Shown: positions 36,532 to 45,766 of the stretch, piece after piece
How positions within the stretch are numbered: the first letter of the stretch is position 1
How the letters are laid out: every line of letters starts with the position of its first letter
The notes under the pieces: model-generated
Databases searched by the model: none
Told to the model about the DNA's origin: nothing
What the model saw: the letters and a program-made list of their open reading frames with translations, nothing else
DNA from: DATFVA01 sp963721075
GTDB lineage: Bacteria; Bacteroidota; Ignavibacteria; Ignavibacteriales; Ignavibacteriaceae
DNA length: 64,000 nt
Direction: 5' to 3'
Assembly: GCA_963721075.1 (NCBI GenBank)
Contig: CAVRHV010000007.1
Coordinates: 124,001 to 188,000, forward strand
Position numbers and translations under genes: made by a program

Positions 36532-37689
36532 TTAACCTAAAAAACTTTCACCTTTTAAATTATTGTCAATTTCAAAGTAATCTGCTATGGTTTTACCCAC
36601 ATCGGAGAAGGTTTTTCGGATTCCAAGGTCTCTTATTTCAGACTTCCTATGGTAAAAAAGCAATGGTACATACTCACGGCTGTGATCTGTACTGGGAGTA
36701 GTTGGATCGTTTCCATGATCTGCGGTTAAAATTAATGCATCGTCATCGTCAAGATTTATAAGAAACTCAGGTAAAAAATCGTCAAATTGTTTCAAGGCAT
36801 TGGCAAAACCTTCAGGATCATTTCTGTGTCCGTAATAGACGTCAAAATCCACCAGATTTGCAAAAACAAAGCTGTGCGAGTAATCTTTCGAAGCTTTAAG
36901 AAGTTCACTACAGCCCTCAGCATTTGATTTTGTTTTTCGGGGATGACTTATGCCCCGATGATTGAACAGATCGTTTATTTTACCCACGGCAACTGTGTTG
37001 AAACCTTTTTCCAGCAGAAGATCGAGGATAGTTTTTTCGGGAGGATCGAGAGAATAATCTTTGCGGTTTGTGGTTCTGCTGAAGTTTCCCGGCTCACCTG
37101 TAAATGGTCTTGCTATAACCCTTCCAACCATCAATGGTGGGGCTAGTACCTGTTCCCTGGTTATCCTGCAGATCTCATACAGCTTCTCCAGAGGAATGAT
37201 CTCTTCATGCGCAGCAATCTGAAATACCGAATCAGCCGATGTATATACTATAGGATAGCCTGTTTCAATATGCTCCTTCCCCAATTCTTTTATTATTTCT
37301 GTACCAGAAGCAGCCTTATTGCCCAGCACTCCGCCGCAGCCTGTTAGTTTTTTAAATTTATCAATAATTTCATCAGGAAAGCCCTCCGGAAAGTATGAAA
37401 AATCAACATCAACATACAATCCTCCAAGCTCCCAGTGACCGGTTGTAGAATCTTTGCCTTTCGATACTTCCTGTAGCTTTCCGAAGGAAGCCAGAGGATT
37501 TGTAGCTGGAGGAATACCCTTTAAAGATGCTATATTTCCCAATCCAAGTTTCTGCAGATTTGGCAGCTTCAGATCAGAATACTCACAGATATGTTTTAGA
37601 GTGTCACTGCCGGTATCGCCGTATTTATCAGCATCCGGTAATTCACCTATTCCCACGCCATCGAGGATAATAAGAAAAAAATTATTCAC
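36532..37689 (-). CDS. deoB: Phosphopentomutase DeoB
   Basis: 385 aa alkaline-phosphatase-superfamily enzyme. Metal ligand Asp10 in ILDGVGIGELPDA, the phosphorylated threonine in DSTTGHWE (about residues 80-87) and the second metal cluster in LTADHGNDPTTPSTDHS are visible. It interconverts (deoxy)ribose 1- and 5-phosphates in nucleoside salvage. The adjacent BMC vertex genes suggest that the deoxyribose 5-phosphate product could feed an aldehyde-producing compartment; this is inference. Confidence 0.95.
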   Translation of the reverse strand: MNNFFLIILDGVGIGELPDADKYGDTGSDTLKHICEYSDLKLPNLQKLGLGNIASLKGIPPATNPLASFGKLQEVSKGKDSTTGHWELGGLYVDVDFSYFPEGFPDEIIDKFKKLTGCGGVLGNKAASGTEIIKELGKEHIETGYPIVYTSADSVFQIAAHEEIIPLEKLYEICRITREQVLAPPLMVGRVIARPFTGEPGNFSRTTNRKDYSLDPPEKTILDLLLEKGFNTVAVGKINDLFNHRGISHPRKTKSNAEGCSELLKASKDYSHSFVFANLVDFDVYYGHRNDPEGFANALKQFDDFLPEFLINLDDDDALILTADHGNDPTTPSTDHSREYVPLLFYHRKSEIRDLGIRKTFSDVGKTIADYFEIDNNLKGESFLG

Positions 37690-37706
37690 TTTGCTGTAGT
37701 AAGATT

Positions 37707-39557
37707 TTAGTTAATATTCCTGACGGTATTACCGCCTCTTTCAAGCGCTTTCTGAAGAGCAAGGTCGGCATTATGAAGAACTTCATCAACATCGATCTTA
37801 CCTGTTGAAGATGCAACTCCGACAGAAATTGTGTAAGTAGTTTGTTTGGAGACTACTGCGATTGGCTTCCTGGCAATTTTGACTCTGAGCTTTTCTGCCC
37901 AGAGGAATACCTCCTTTGTATTAGAACTAAAGAAATATACCGCAAAAACTTTCTCGCCTATCCTGCCGAACAAATTAAGAGGCGTCATTTCTTTTCTTAT
38001 GGTCTCTGCCACAGTTAAAAGCACTTTAGGCAGAGGATTCCCGTCAAATAAAGATTCCTGCTCCAGAAAATCATCAATTCTTATCAGGGCCACAGCGCCC
38101 GGAGCCTGTACTTTCTCGGCTTTAATAAGGTCGGAGCTAAGTCTTTCCTTAAAGGTATCGGTATTGAGTACCTTGGTTTCAACATCCACTGCAAGATAGC
38201 TCTTCAGTAAAGCCTGTGTTGAATATGAATAAATAACAAATGATAAAATGTTCATTGCATTTTTTAAGAACTGAACATCGGCATTTGAAAATGCATTCTT
38301 TTTAAGACTTTCAAAACACAGAACTCCGTAGTTCTGATTATTGTAGATCAATGGCATAGCCAGGAAAGATCCGTCAAAACTAACATCCTCAGCCTTTGAA
38401 TATCTTTTGTACTGGTCCCCGGATGTGTCATCAATCTTTACCGGAATACCTGTTATAATGCTTTTACCGACAAGAGTTCCGTTCAGATCAATTTCGAGAC
38501 TTTCGCCAATATACTTAAGAGAAGTATTATTAATTATTTTGACAGTTTTAAATTTCTGATCTACAGGGTAGAAATAAACGAATGCGAATGCATCCCAATT
38601 CAACAGGAATCCCACTGAATTATAAATCGTCTGAATAAGTTCTGAGTCAGAATTAAATTTGCTCTCCGGTCCGATTAGGTTGAGAAGTCCCTTCAGTCTT
38701 TGCTGTGAAACATTATCGGCATGCTTCTCTTCGAATATAGATATTATCATTGTTATCACCCGGACGAACCTTCCGAGCGCATATATCGTTTCGATTCCGA
38801 AAGCATCGCCGACTTTTGAATCTACGGCAATAATAGCTATGAGAGACTTATCATAAAACAGGGGAACTCCAACAAAGCTTCTTATGCCCTGAACAGCTGT
38901 ATAATATCTTATAACGTCAGCCTCAGCAGCGGGGGAAATATCACTCAGCAGTTCCGGCTCGCCTTTCTGTACAATTTTACTAAGAATATCATCTTCAATA
39001 TCCAGCTTCCGGTTAACAAGCTCTTCTGAATTTGAAACATATCTTTCAATCGATAATTTCTCCTTCTTTTTATTATACCAGAAGAAGATCGCTGTGTTGG
39101 CAGAGTAGGCTTCTTTAATGACGGTGAGCATTTTTTCAAGAACAAATCCAAACTGACCGTCATGCCCGACCTCTTCAGGAAGAGCTTCATTAGCTATTTC
39201 CTCAAATCTTTCCTTCAGGTCAGGAGGTTTAAGGGTGGTTTTTGAAGTATTATATTCCGGCACATAGTTATCCGCAGTTATGATTTCGGGTTTATTACCG
39301 GAGATTATTTTGAACGATTCTTCGAAATCGTGTCTTGGTTCGCTTGACATCTCTGGCAGATCTTCATCAGAATCCAGGGAGGTAAATGATTTGTCGAATC
39401 GGATTGAATCGCGGAGGAATATAATAAATGCAACGTAAATAATAATAACTGCTATAGTAATAAGCCTGATTACGGGATCATCCGTCAGGAATAAAACAGC
39501 GGCCAGAACAGGAACCAGCGAGAAAATCAGGATTCTTTTCTTTTGTCTTCGATCCAT
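37707..39557 (-). CDS. Membrane GAF-domain protein with degenerate GGDEF domain
   Basis: 616 aa. Two N-terminal membrane helices (about residues 8-48), an acidic linker, a GAF domain (about 130-275: AVQGIRSFVGVPLFYDKSL), a second GAF domain (about 300-440: GSFLAMPLIYNNQNYGVLCFE) and a C-terminal GGDEF-like fold (about 460-616). The signature position reads RIGEKVF (532-538) instead of R-x-GGDEF, so it lacks the residues for diguanylate cyclase activity. It is probably a sensor or c-di-GMP/GTP-binding regulator. It lies 17 bp upstream of deoB on the same strand. Confidence 0.78.
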   Translation of the reverse strand: MDRRQKKRILIFSLVPVLAAVLFLTDDPVIRLITIAVIIIYVAFIIFLRDSIRFDKSFTSLDSDEDLPEMSSEPRHDFEESFKIISGNKPEIITADNYVPEYNTSKTTLKPPDLKERFEEIANEALPEEVGHDGQFGFVLEKMLTVIKEAYSANTAIFFWYNKKKEKLSIERYVSNSEELVNRKLDIEDDILSKIVQKGEPELLSDISPAAEADVIRYYTAVQGIRSFVGVPLFYDKSLIAIIAVDSKVGDAFGIETIYALGRFVRVITMIISIFEEKHADNVSQQRLKGLLNLIGPESKFNSDSELIQTIYNSVGFLLNWDAFAFVYFYPVDQKFKTVKIINNTSLKYIGESLEIDLNGTLVGKSIITGIPVKIDDTSGDQYKRYSKAEDVSFDGSFLAMPLIYNNQNYGVLCFESLKKNAFSNADVQFLKNAMNILSFVIYSYSTQALLKSYLAVDVETKVLNTDTFKERLSSDLIKAEKVQAPGAVALIRIDDFLEQESLFDGNPLPKVLLTVAETIRKEMTPLNLFGRIGEKVFAVYFFSSNTKEVFLWAEKLRVKIARKPIAVVSKQTTYTISVGVASSTGKIDVDEVLHNADLALQKALERGGNTVRNIN

Positions 39558-39643
39558 ATTCGAGTGAAAAATTGGAAGATAAAAATTGAAGTAAATATAT
39601 ACTTACTCTTTAATAATAGCAAACTCAGCGGACTTTTATCTCT

Positions 39644-40231
39644 CTATGAATAAAACAATTTCGACAAATGTTTGATAACTTCTTTCCTGCCGGTCTTCTT
39701 AACCGCTGAATGTAGAAGGAGATTTTCACCGTCTATTAATTCAGGAAAAATAAGCCGGATATTTTTCTTAGCCGCTGATGTTTCGGACTGTTTGAGCTTA
39801 TCTGATTTATTCAGCAATACAATATATGGTATATTATATTCCCTTAATAATTCATTAAGTCTTATATCAAGATCAGTTGGGTTATGCCGGCTGTCGATCA
39901 GGTGAATAGCCAGGGTAATATGTCCCGAGCGGGATATATATTCAGAAACCATCCGCCCCCAGTATTCTCTTTCTTTCAGACTGGTTTTTGCATAACCGTA
40001 TCCGGGAAGATCAACAACATAAAAATTATCGTCTATCCTGTAATAATTGATCGATCTGGTTTTACCGGGAGTAGAACTTATCTTTGCCAGGTTCTTCCTG
40101 TTGAAAAGAGAGTTGATAAAAGAGGACTTGCCGACGTTCGATCTGCCGCATAAAATCACTTCGGGTAATCTTTCCCGGGGTAATTCTTTTATATTATAAA
40201 CAGATTTAATAAACTGCTGTTGTTCAAACAT
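39644..40231 (-). CDS. engB: Ribosome biogenesis GTPase EngB/YihA
   Basis: 195 aa. P-loop GRSNVGKS (29-36), switch G2 Thr in SSTPGKTRSINYY, G3 DLPGYG, G4 NKSD and G5 SAVKKTG. Small TRAFAC GTPase needed for 50S subunit assembly and cell division. Lies just after the rplQ terminator and before the GAF gene. Confidence 0.96.
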   Translation of the reverse strand: MFEQQQFIKSVYNIKELPRERLPEVILCGRSNVGKSSFINSLFNRKNLAKISSTPGKTRSINYYRIDDNFYVVDLPGYGYAKTSLKEREYWGRMVSEYISRSGHITLAIHLIDSRHNPTDLDIRLNELLREYNIPYIVLLNKSDKLKQSETSAAKKNIRLIFPELIDGENLLLHSAVKKTGRKEVIKHLSKLFYS

Positions 40232-40242
40232 TGCTATATACT

Positions 40243-40278
40243 AAAAAAGAGTAACCGGAAACCCGGTTACTCTTTTTA
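40243..40278 (-). terminator. Terminator at the end of the ribosomal supercluster (after rplQ)
   Basis: AGAGTAACCGG (40248-40258) pairs with CCGGTTACTCT (40263-40273), with A and T runs on both sides. On the minus strand it follows the rplQ stop at 40297 and carries a T tract. It separates the alpha operon from engB. Confidence 0.88.
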
Positions 40279-40296
40279 TTGGTTATCTTAAGCTTT

Positions 40297-40788
40297 TTAT
40301 TTATTTTTTTCTGCAGGTGTTTCTTCAACCACCTGTGCATCAGGGATCTCCTGACCCTTTTCAGCTTGTTTCTTAGCCCGTCTTTCTTCTCTTTTCTCTT
40401 TCTGTTCTTCGGCTTTTGCATTAATAACATCGTTATAATCAACCAGTTCAAGTATGGCCATACTCGCAGCATCGCCGATCCTGTTGCCGAGCTTAATAAC
40501 TCTTGTGTATCCGCCTGGACGATCGCCTATCTTGGGAACGATCTCACTGAAAAGTTCTTTTACGACTTCTTTATCATGAATATGACTCATCACCTGTCTC
40601 ATTGAATGAAGGTCGTTTTTCCTGGCTTTCGTAATCAGAGCTTCAACATGCCTTCTGGCTTCTTTTGCCTTCGCTTCAGTAGTTCTTATTCTTTTATGCT
40701 TCAGCAATGAAGTTGCAAGTGCATTCATTAAAGCAGCACGGTGGCTTGCAGTTCTTTTTAATTTTCTTCCTTTAGTCCTATGTCTCAT
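40297..40788 (-). CDS. rplQ: 50S ribosomal protein L17
   Basis: 163 aa. Core MRHRTKGRKLKRTASHRAAL and GGYTRVIKLGNRIGDAASMA. The last 40 or so residues are a charged Lys/Glu/Arg extension (EQKEKREERRAKKQAEK) beyond the roughly 120-residue core. It sits at the peptide exit tunnel. Last gene of the alpha operon, 21 bp after rpoA. Confidence 0.97.
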   Translation of the reverse strand: MRHRTKGRKLKRTASHRAALMNALATSLLKHKRIRTTEAKAKEARRHVEALITKARKNDLHSMRQVMSHIHDKEVVKELFSEIVPKIGDRPGGYTRVIKLGNRIGDAASMAILELVDYNDVINAKAEEQKEKREERRAKKQAEKGQEIPDAQVVEETPAEKNK

Positions 40789-40809
40789 TGATAAGCCTTT
40801 AATTCAAGA

Positions 40810-41805
40810 TTAGTTTGTTTCAGTTTCTTCCTTAAGGTACTTGTCTACGTCCATTCCGAACTCAAGTCCCATATTTTCTACGATCTCCATCAGCTCAGCA
40901 AGCGATTTACGTCCGAAATTTCTGAATCTGAGCATTTCTGATTCATCTCTTCTGACGAGTTCTGCAAGATTTTTAATATTTGCGGCTTTCAGGCAGTTAT
41001 GAGATCTGACACTCAATTCAAGGTCATCAACAGAAGTTAAAAGGATCTTTCTTACTCTTTCAAATTCTGTATCTTTCTGGCTGACGGCCTGTTCTTCTTC
41101 CTGCTCAATATCAAAATTAATGAAGAGCTGGATATGATCTCTTAATATTTTAGCAGCCTGTGTAAGCGCGTCGTCCGGAGTAATTGAACCATCCGTATAA
41201 ATTTCTAATGCTAACTTCTCATAATCATTCTTATCCCCGATCCTGACATTCTCAACATCGTACTTAATATTTTTGATCGGTGTAAAAATTGAGTCAATCG
41301 GAATTACACCTATAGTCTGATCCGGAGAAACATTTTCTGAAGACGGAACATAACCGGTTCCTTTACCAACTCTGAGTTCGATATCAAACTTTGCACTCTT
41401 ATTAAGTGTAGCGATATGCAGATCGGGATTTAATATTTCGATCTCATTGCTGGCTTTTTGAATATCTGAGGCGGAAAATTCGCCTTCACCATTAAAAGAT
41501 ATTTCGATTTTATTAGGTTTCTTGCTGAGAAGTTTCATACGTACCTGCTTCAGGTTCAATATAATCTCAGAAACGTCTTCCACCACACCTTCAATAGTAG
41601 TGAATTCGTGCAGTACACCGCTGAATTTAACGGAGGTTATGGCTGCGCCGGTAAGGGAAGACAGTAATACTCTTCTCAGTGAATTGCCAAGCGTTACACC
41701 ATAACCGCGCTCGAGCGGCTGTAATGAAAATTTACCATAAGTATTCGAATAACTTGACTCATCTAATACAACAGTTTCGGGCATTTTTAAATATGAAACA
41801 CTCAT
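40810..41805 (-). CDS. rpoA: DNA-directed RNA polymerase subunit alpha
   Basis: 331 aa. The N-terminal dimerisation domain (LQPLERGYGVTLGNSLRRVL) and C-terminal domain (LELSVRSHNCLKAANIKNLA, FGRKSLAELMEIVENMGLEF) are both intact. The alpha dimer nucleates RNA polymerase assembly. In the alpha operon rpsM-rpsK-rpsD-rpoA-rplQ. Confidence 0.98.
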   Translation of the reverse strand: MSVSYLKMPETVVLDESSYSNTYGKFSLQPLERGYGVTLGNSLRRVLLSSLTGAAITSVKFSGVLHEFTTIEGVVEDVSEIILNLKQVRMKLLSKKPNKIEISFNGEGEFSASDIQKASNEIEILNPDLHIATLNKSAKFDIELRVGKGTGYVPSSENVSPDQTIGVIPIDSIFTPIKNIKYDVENVRIGDKNDYEKLALEIYTDGSITPDDALTQAAKILRDHIQLFINFDIEQEEEQAVSQKDTEFERVRKILLTSVDDLELSVRSHNCLKAANIKNLAELVRRDESEMLRFRNFGRKSLAELMEIVENMGLEFGMDVDKYLKEETETN

Positions 41806-41843
41806 TTAGTTATCCTCTAAGATTAATCTTAAAATTCTAATTA

Positions 41844-42470
41844 TTATTTTGAGTAAAGCTCAACAACTAACTGTTCATTAGCATTTAGAGGAACGTCGAC
41901 TCTTTCCGGAACCTGCAAAAATGTTCCCGACAGGGATGCTTTGTCAATTGACAGCCATGAATAAGTAGAATCTTTAACTCTTCTCAAAGATCCATGGATG
42001 GCGTCAAGTTTTTTACTCTTTTCTTTAACTTTTATTATATCACCGGCCGAAAGAATATAAGACGGAATATCTACGAGTCTTTCATTAACTATTATGTGTC
42101 TGTGTCTTATAAGCTGTCTGGCCTGTTTTCTGGAGGAAGCAAAACCAACACGGAACACAACATTATCCAGCCTGCTTTCAAGGATCTTTACAAGGTTATC
42201 ACCAGTGATGCCTTTAGCCTTATTTGCTTTTTCAAAATAATTTCTGAACTGTGTTTCCAGCAATCCGTATATTCTTTTGATTTTCTGCTTTTCGCGCAGC
42301 TGAATTCCGTACTCCGAAACCTTTGATCTTCTTGAATTTCCATGCTGTCCCGGGGGATAATTTCTCACTTCCACAGGACATTTTTCAGTATAGCACTTCT
42401 GTCCTTTCAAAAACAACTTTTGTCTTTCTCTTCTGCACAATTTGCAAACTGAATCTGTGTATCTTGCCAT
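41844..42470 (-). CDS. rpsD: 30S ribosomal protein S4
   Basis: 208 aa. The N-terminus carries four cysteines (Cys9, Cys12, Cys26, Cys31), the zinc-binding form of S4. The S4 RNA-binding domain is at RLDNVVFRVGFASSRKQARQ. Primary 16S rRNA binder and, in other bacteria, repressor of this operon. 23 bp after rpsK. Confidence 0.97.
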   Translation of the reverse strand: MARYTDSVCKLCRRERQKLFLKGQKCYTEKCPVEVRNYPPGQHGNSRRSKVSEYGIQLREKQKIKRIYGLLETQFRNYFEKANKAKGITGDNLVKILESRLDNVVFRVGFASSRKQARQLIRHRHIIVNERLVDIPSYILSAGDIIKVKEKSKKLDAIHGSLRRVKDSTYSWLSIDKASLSGTFLQVPERVDVPLNANEQLVVELYSK

Positions 42471-42493
42471 TTAGTTAATTCTCCAAAATAAAT

Positions 42494-42880
42494 TTAAACT
42501 CTTCTTTTCTTAGGAGGTCTGCATCCATTATGAGGTATTGGCGTTACGTCCTTAATAGATGATATTTCCAGACCAGCTGTATTTAATGCTCTGATGGCTG
42601 CTTCCCTTCCCGATCCGGGTCCTTTTACCAGCACTTCAACTTTGCGTAATCCTAGATCATATGCTTCTTTCGCGGCAGCTTCGGCGGAAACCTGTGCGGC
42701 ATAAGGGGTATTTTTTCTTGATCCCTTAAAACCGTTCTTTCCTGCGGAAGACCAGGAGATGGTATTACCATAAATATCTGTTAATGTCACGTGCACATTA
42801 TTAAAAGTAGCCTTAATATGAGCTACTCCATTAGCATCCACATGAGTTTTCTTCTTAGTTTTCTTTACTACTTTAGCCAA
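42494..42880 (-). CDS. rpsK: 30S ribosomal protein S11
   Basis: 128 aa from a TTG start. Conserved HIKATFNNVHVTLTDIYGN, GSGREAAIRAL and the C-terminal PHNGCRPPKKRRV. Platform protein of the 30S subunit. Confidence 0.97.
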   Translation of the reverse strand: MAKVVKKTKKKTHVDANGVAHIKATFNNVHVTLTDIYGNTISWSSAGKNGFKGSRKNTPYAAQVSAEAAAKEAYDLGLRKVEVLVKGPGSGREAAIRALNTAGLEISSIKDVTPIPHNGCRPPKKRRV

Positions 42881-42903
42881 TTTATATCCTCCAGTTATCT
42901 CAA

Positions 42904-43287
42904 TTACTTCTTAGTCGGAGTTTTCTTCTTACCGGCGACAGTTTTCCTCTTACCTTTTCGGGTACGGGAATTTGTACGGGTTCTCTGACCGCGGGCAGGA
43001 AGTCCTCTTCTGTGTCTTAATCCGCGATATGTTCCGATGTCCATTAATCTCTTAATATTCTGCTGAACGTCCGAGCGAAGCGCTCCTTCAACCTTATAAT
43101 CAGCAGTTATAGTAGCTCTTATCTGGGCTATCTCTTCATCAGTTAACTCTGACACCTTCTTATCGGGATTAACGCCCGATTTTGAAAGAATCTCCTTAGA
43201 GATTGAAGGACCAATACCAAATATATATTGTAAGCCGAATAAAACTTTTTTATTCTTGGGTAAATCTACTCCCGATATACGAGCCAA
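42904..43287 (-). CDS. rpsM: 30S ribosomal protein S13
   Basis: 127 aa from a TTG start (MARISGVDLPKNKKVLFGLQ). The C-terminal GLRHRRGLPARGQRTRTNSR motif and the basic tail contact the tRNA in the P site. 23 bp after rpmJ. Confidence 0.97.
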   Translation of the reverse strand: MARISGVDLPKNKKVLFGLQYIFGIGPSISKEILSKSGVNPDKKVSELTDEEIAQIRATITADYKVEGALRSDVQQNIKRLMDIGTYRGLRHRRGLPARGQRTRTNSRTRKGKRKTVAGKKKTPTKK

Positions 43288-43310
43288 TTAAATTCTCCTT
43301 CCTAAAAAAA

Positions 43311-43424
43311 TTAACCCTGACGTTGTTTGTGTTTAGGATTTTTACAAATAACCCTAACCACGCCTTTGCGTTTAATTACTTTACAGTTATCGCATATTTT
43401 TTTTACTGATGCTCTTACTTTCAT
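43311..43424 (-). CDS. rpmJ: 50S ribosomal protein L36
   Basis: 37 aa, found by reading between rpsM and infA: MKVRASVKKICDNCKVIKRK, then GVVRVICKNPKHKQRQG. Cys11, Cys14, Cys27 and His32 are the zinc ligands of the C-plus form. The order infA-rpmJ-rpsM is standard. Confidence 0.97.
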   Translation of the reverse strand: MKVRASVKKICDNCKVIKRKGVVRVICKNPKHKQRQG

Positions 43425-43434
43425 TGTAGCTCCG

Positions 43435-43653
43435 CTATTTATATCTATAGGTAATTCTACCTTTTGTTAAATCGTATGGAGATAATTCAACGGATACTTT
43501 ATCTCCAACAAGTATTTTAATAAAGTGCATTCTCATTTTACCGGAAATATGCGCAAGAATCTCATGCCCATTATCCAGTTTGACCTTGAAGTGAGCGTTT
43601 GGTAATGTTTCAGTTACCACTCCGTCAACTTTAATTGGTCCTTGTTTTGCCAT
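43435..43653 (-). CDS. infA: Translation initiation factor IF-1
   Basis: 72 aa OB-fold protein: KVDGVVTETLPNAHFKVKLD, then GKMRMHFIKILVGDKVSVEL. Binds the A site of the 30S subunit during initiation. Directly abuts map. Confidence 0.97.
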   Translation of the reverse strand: MAKQGPIKVDGVVTETLPNAHFKVKLDNGHEILAHISGKMRMHFIKILVGDKVSVELSPYDLTKGRITYRYK

Positions 43654-44418
43654 TTAACAAACAGTAAGTATTTCTGCTTTATTATCCGATATTAGAATCG
43701 TATGCTCAAAATGAGCAGAAGGTGAACCATCCCTCGTCAATACAGTCCAGCCGTCCTGAGCTGTAAGTACACGGTAGTCACCTGCATTTACCATTGGCTC
43801 AATTGCCAGGGTCATGCCATTTTTTAACTTAGCCCCGGTGCCTTTTTTTCCAAAGTTGGGTATGGATGGATCCTCATGTAAATATTTTCCTACTCCATGT
43901 CCGCACAAATCCCGGACAATTGAAAAACCATTGGCCTCAACATATGTCTGAACCGCGTATGAGATATCATACACGTGGTTCCCGGCCTGTGCTTCCTCAA
44001 TACCTTTATAGAGGGATTTTTCAGTCACATCCATAAGTTTCTTCTTTTCTTCGGTAAGTTCACCGACAGCAACAGAAAGTGCTGCGTCGCCGTAATAGCC
44101 GTTTTTATAAACTCCGACGTCAAGAGAAACAATATCACCATTATTAAGAACTCGGGGTCCCGGTATTCCGTGAACAACTTCCTCGTTCACTGACGAACAG
44201 ATAGATGCCGGGTAATCTATCGATGAACCGCCCTGTGAATAACCTTTGAAGGCGGCTTTTGCATCATTACTTAAAATATAATCTTCAGCTATCTGGTCTA
44301 ATTCTTTAGTTGTAATACCGACTCTTACGTTAGCCTTCATAAGTTGTAAAGTTTCTGCAACTATCTTACAACTCTCTCTTATATAATCTATTTCTTTCTT
44401 TGTCTTTATATAAATCAC
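43654..44418 (-). CDS. map: Methionine aminopeptidase, type I
   Basis: 254 aa pita-bread metalloprotease. Metal ligands lie in LDVGVYKNGYYGDAA (two Asp), GHGVGKYLHEDP (His), LAIEPMVN (Glu) and HFEHTILI (Glu). Removes the initiator methionine. Overlaps secY by one base. Confidence 0.97.
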   Translation of the reverse strand: MIYIKTKKEIDYIRESCKIVAETLQLMKANVRVGITTKELDQIAEDYILSNDAKAAFKGYSQGGSSIDYPASICSSVNEEVVHGIPGPRVLNNGDIVSLDVGVYKNGYYGDAALSVAVGELTEEKKKLMDVTEKSLYKGIEEAQAGNHVYDISYAVQTYVEANGFSIVRDLCGHGVGKYLHEDPSIPNFGKKGTGAKLKNGMTLAIEPMVNAGDYRVLTAQDGWTVLTRDGSPSAHFEHTILISDNKAEILTVC

Positions 44419-45755
44419 TAATATCTTCGACTTTTTAACTTACCGGTTTTCATAAAGCCATCATAATGTCTCATTAACAGATGTGATTCGATCTGTTGAA
44501 GTGTATCCAGGGCAACACCCACAATAATCAGCAGACTGGTGCCGCCGAAAAACTGAGAGAACTGTCCCGATACGCCCCAGGCTGAGACGAAAGCCGGTAA
44601 TATCGCCACAATAGCCAGGAAAAATGATCCCGGTAAAGTAATCTTTGTTAAAATATTATCTATAAAATCCGATGTCTGCTTACCGGGTCTGATTCCCGGA
44701 ATAAACCCGCCCTGCTTTTTCATATTATCAGCAACGTCTTTCGGATTGAAAGCAATTGCAGTATAAAAATAGGTGAAGAATATAATCATTAACGCATATA
44801 TTACTGAATAAACAGGAGATGTATAATGAAAATATCCTGAAATTGACTGAAGAAAATCATTATCCGGGAAGAACGAAAGAACAGTATTCGGAATAAACAT
44901 AATTGACTGGGCAAAGATTATCGGCATCACACCCGCGGTATTTACTCTCAACGGGATATATTGCGTAACACCGCCGTAAACTTTCCTTCCGACAACTCTC
45001 TTAGCATACTGAACAGGAATCCGCCTTGTTCCCTGTGTAACCAAAACGACACCTGCAATTATCAGAGCCATAAACGCAAGAATAACAACTTCAATTACAA
45101 TATTTCTCTGACCCGAATTTATAAGTCTGTATTCGTCAAGGACAGCAAACGGGAAACGTGCAATAATTCCGATAAAAATTATAAGTGAAATACCATTACC
45201 GATTCCTTTATCCGTTATCTGTTCACCAAGCCACATCATAAATACCGTACCGGAAGTCAGAATTACTATCGTACTGAAGGTCCAAAGGAAACCCTGAACC
45301 GGAACAGGAACTATAGGCATACCCTGAACATTAATATTAAGCAGCCTGACGGTAACTCCCCAGGCCTGTAGTGCTGAAATCAACACTGTTCCGTACCTGG
45401 TAAGCTGAGTAATCTTCTTCCTTCCTTCTTCACCTTCCTGCTGGAGTTTCTGGAAATATGGAACCACTGCTCCAAGCAGCTGAAGTATAATGGAAGCCGA
45501 AATGTAGGGCATAATTCCCAGTGCAAATATTGCGGCATTCCTGAATGCACCTCCAACAAACAAGTCGTATAAACCGAACAGGTTATCCGAGGTTGCATTT
45601 TTCATGCTCTGGGTAACAAGAGCGGCGTCAACACCAGGGATAGTGATGTGAGCACCGAGCCTTACGATAGTGAGCAGCGCCAGGGTATATATAATCCTCT
45701 GACGAAGTTCATGTATCTTAAAGATATTTCTGAATGTATCTGTGAATTTTGACAT
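44418..45755 (-). CDS. secY: Preprotein translocase subunit SecY
   Basis: 445 aa with ten membrane segments. Conserved LGAHITIPGVDA, GIMPYISASIILQLL (plug/lateral gate) and AFNPKDVADNMKKQGGFIPG (cytoplasmic loop). Core channel of Sec export. In the usual place between rplO and map. Confidence 0.98.
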   Translation of the reverse strand: MSKFTDTFRNIFKIHELRQRIIYTLALLTIVRLGAHITIPGVDAALVTQSMKNATSDNLFGLYDLFVGGAFRNAAIFALGIMPYISASIILQLLGAVVPYFQKLQQEGEEGRKKITQLTRYGTVLISALQAWGVTVRLLNINVQGMPIVPVPVQGFLWTFSTIVILTSGTVFMMWLGEQITDKGIGNGISLIIFIGIIARFPFAVLDEYRLINSGQRNIVIEVVILAFMALIIAGVVLVTQGTRRIPVQYAKRVVGRKVYGGVTQYIPLRVNTAGVMPIIFAQSIMFIPNTVLSFFPDNDFLQSISGYFHYTSPVYSVIYALMIIFFTYFYTAIAFNPKDVADNMKKQGGFIPGIRPGKQTSDFIDNILTKITLPGSFFLAIVAILPAFVSAWGVSGQFSQFFGGTSLLIIVGVALDTLQQIESHLLMRHYDGFMKTGKLKSRRY

Positions 45756-45766
45756 TTAAAACCGGA

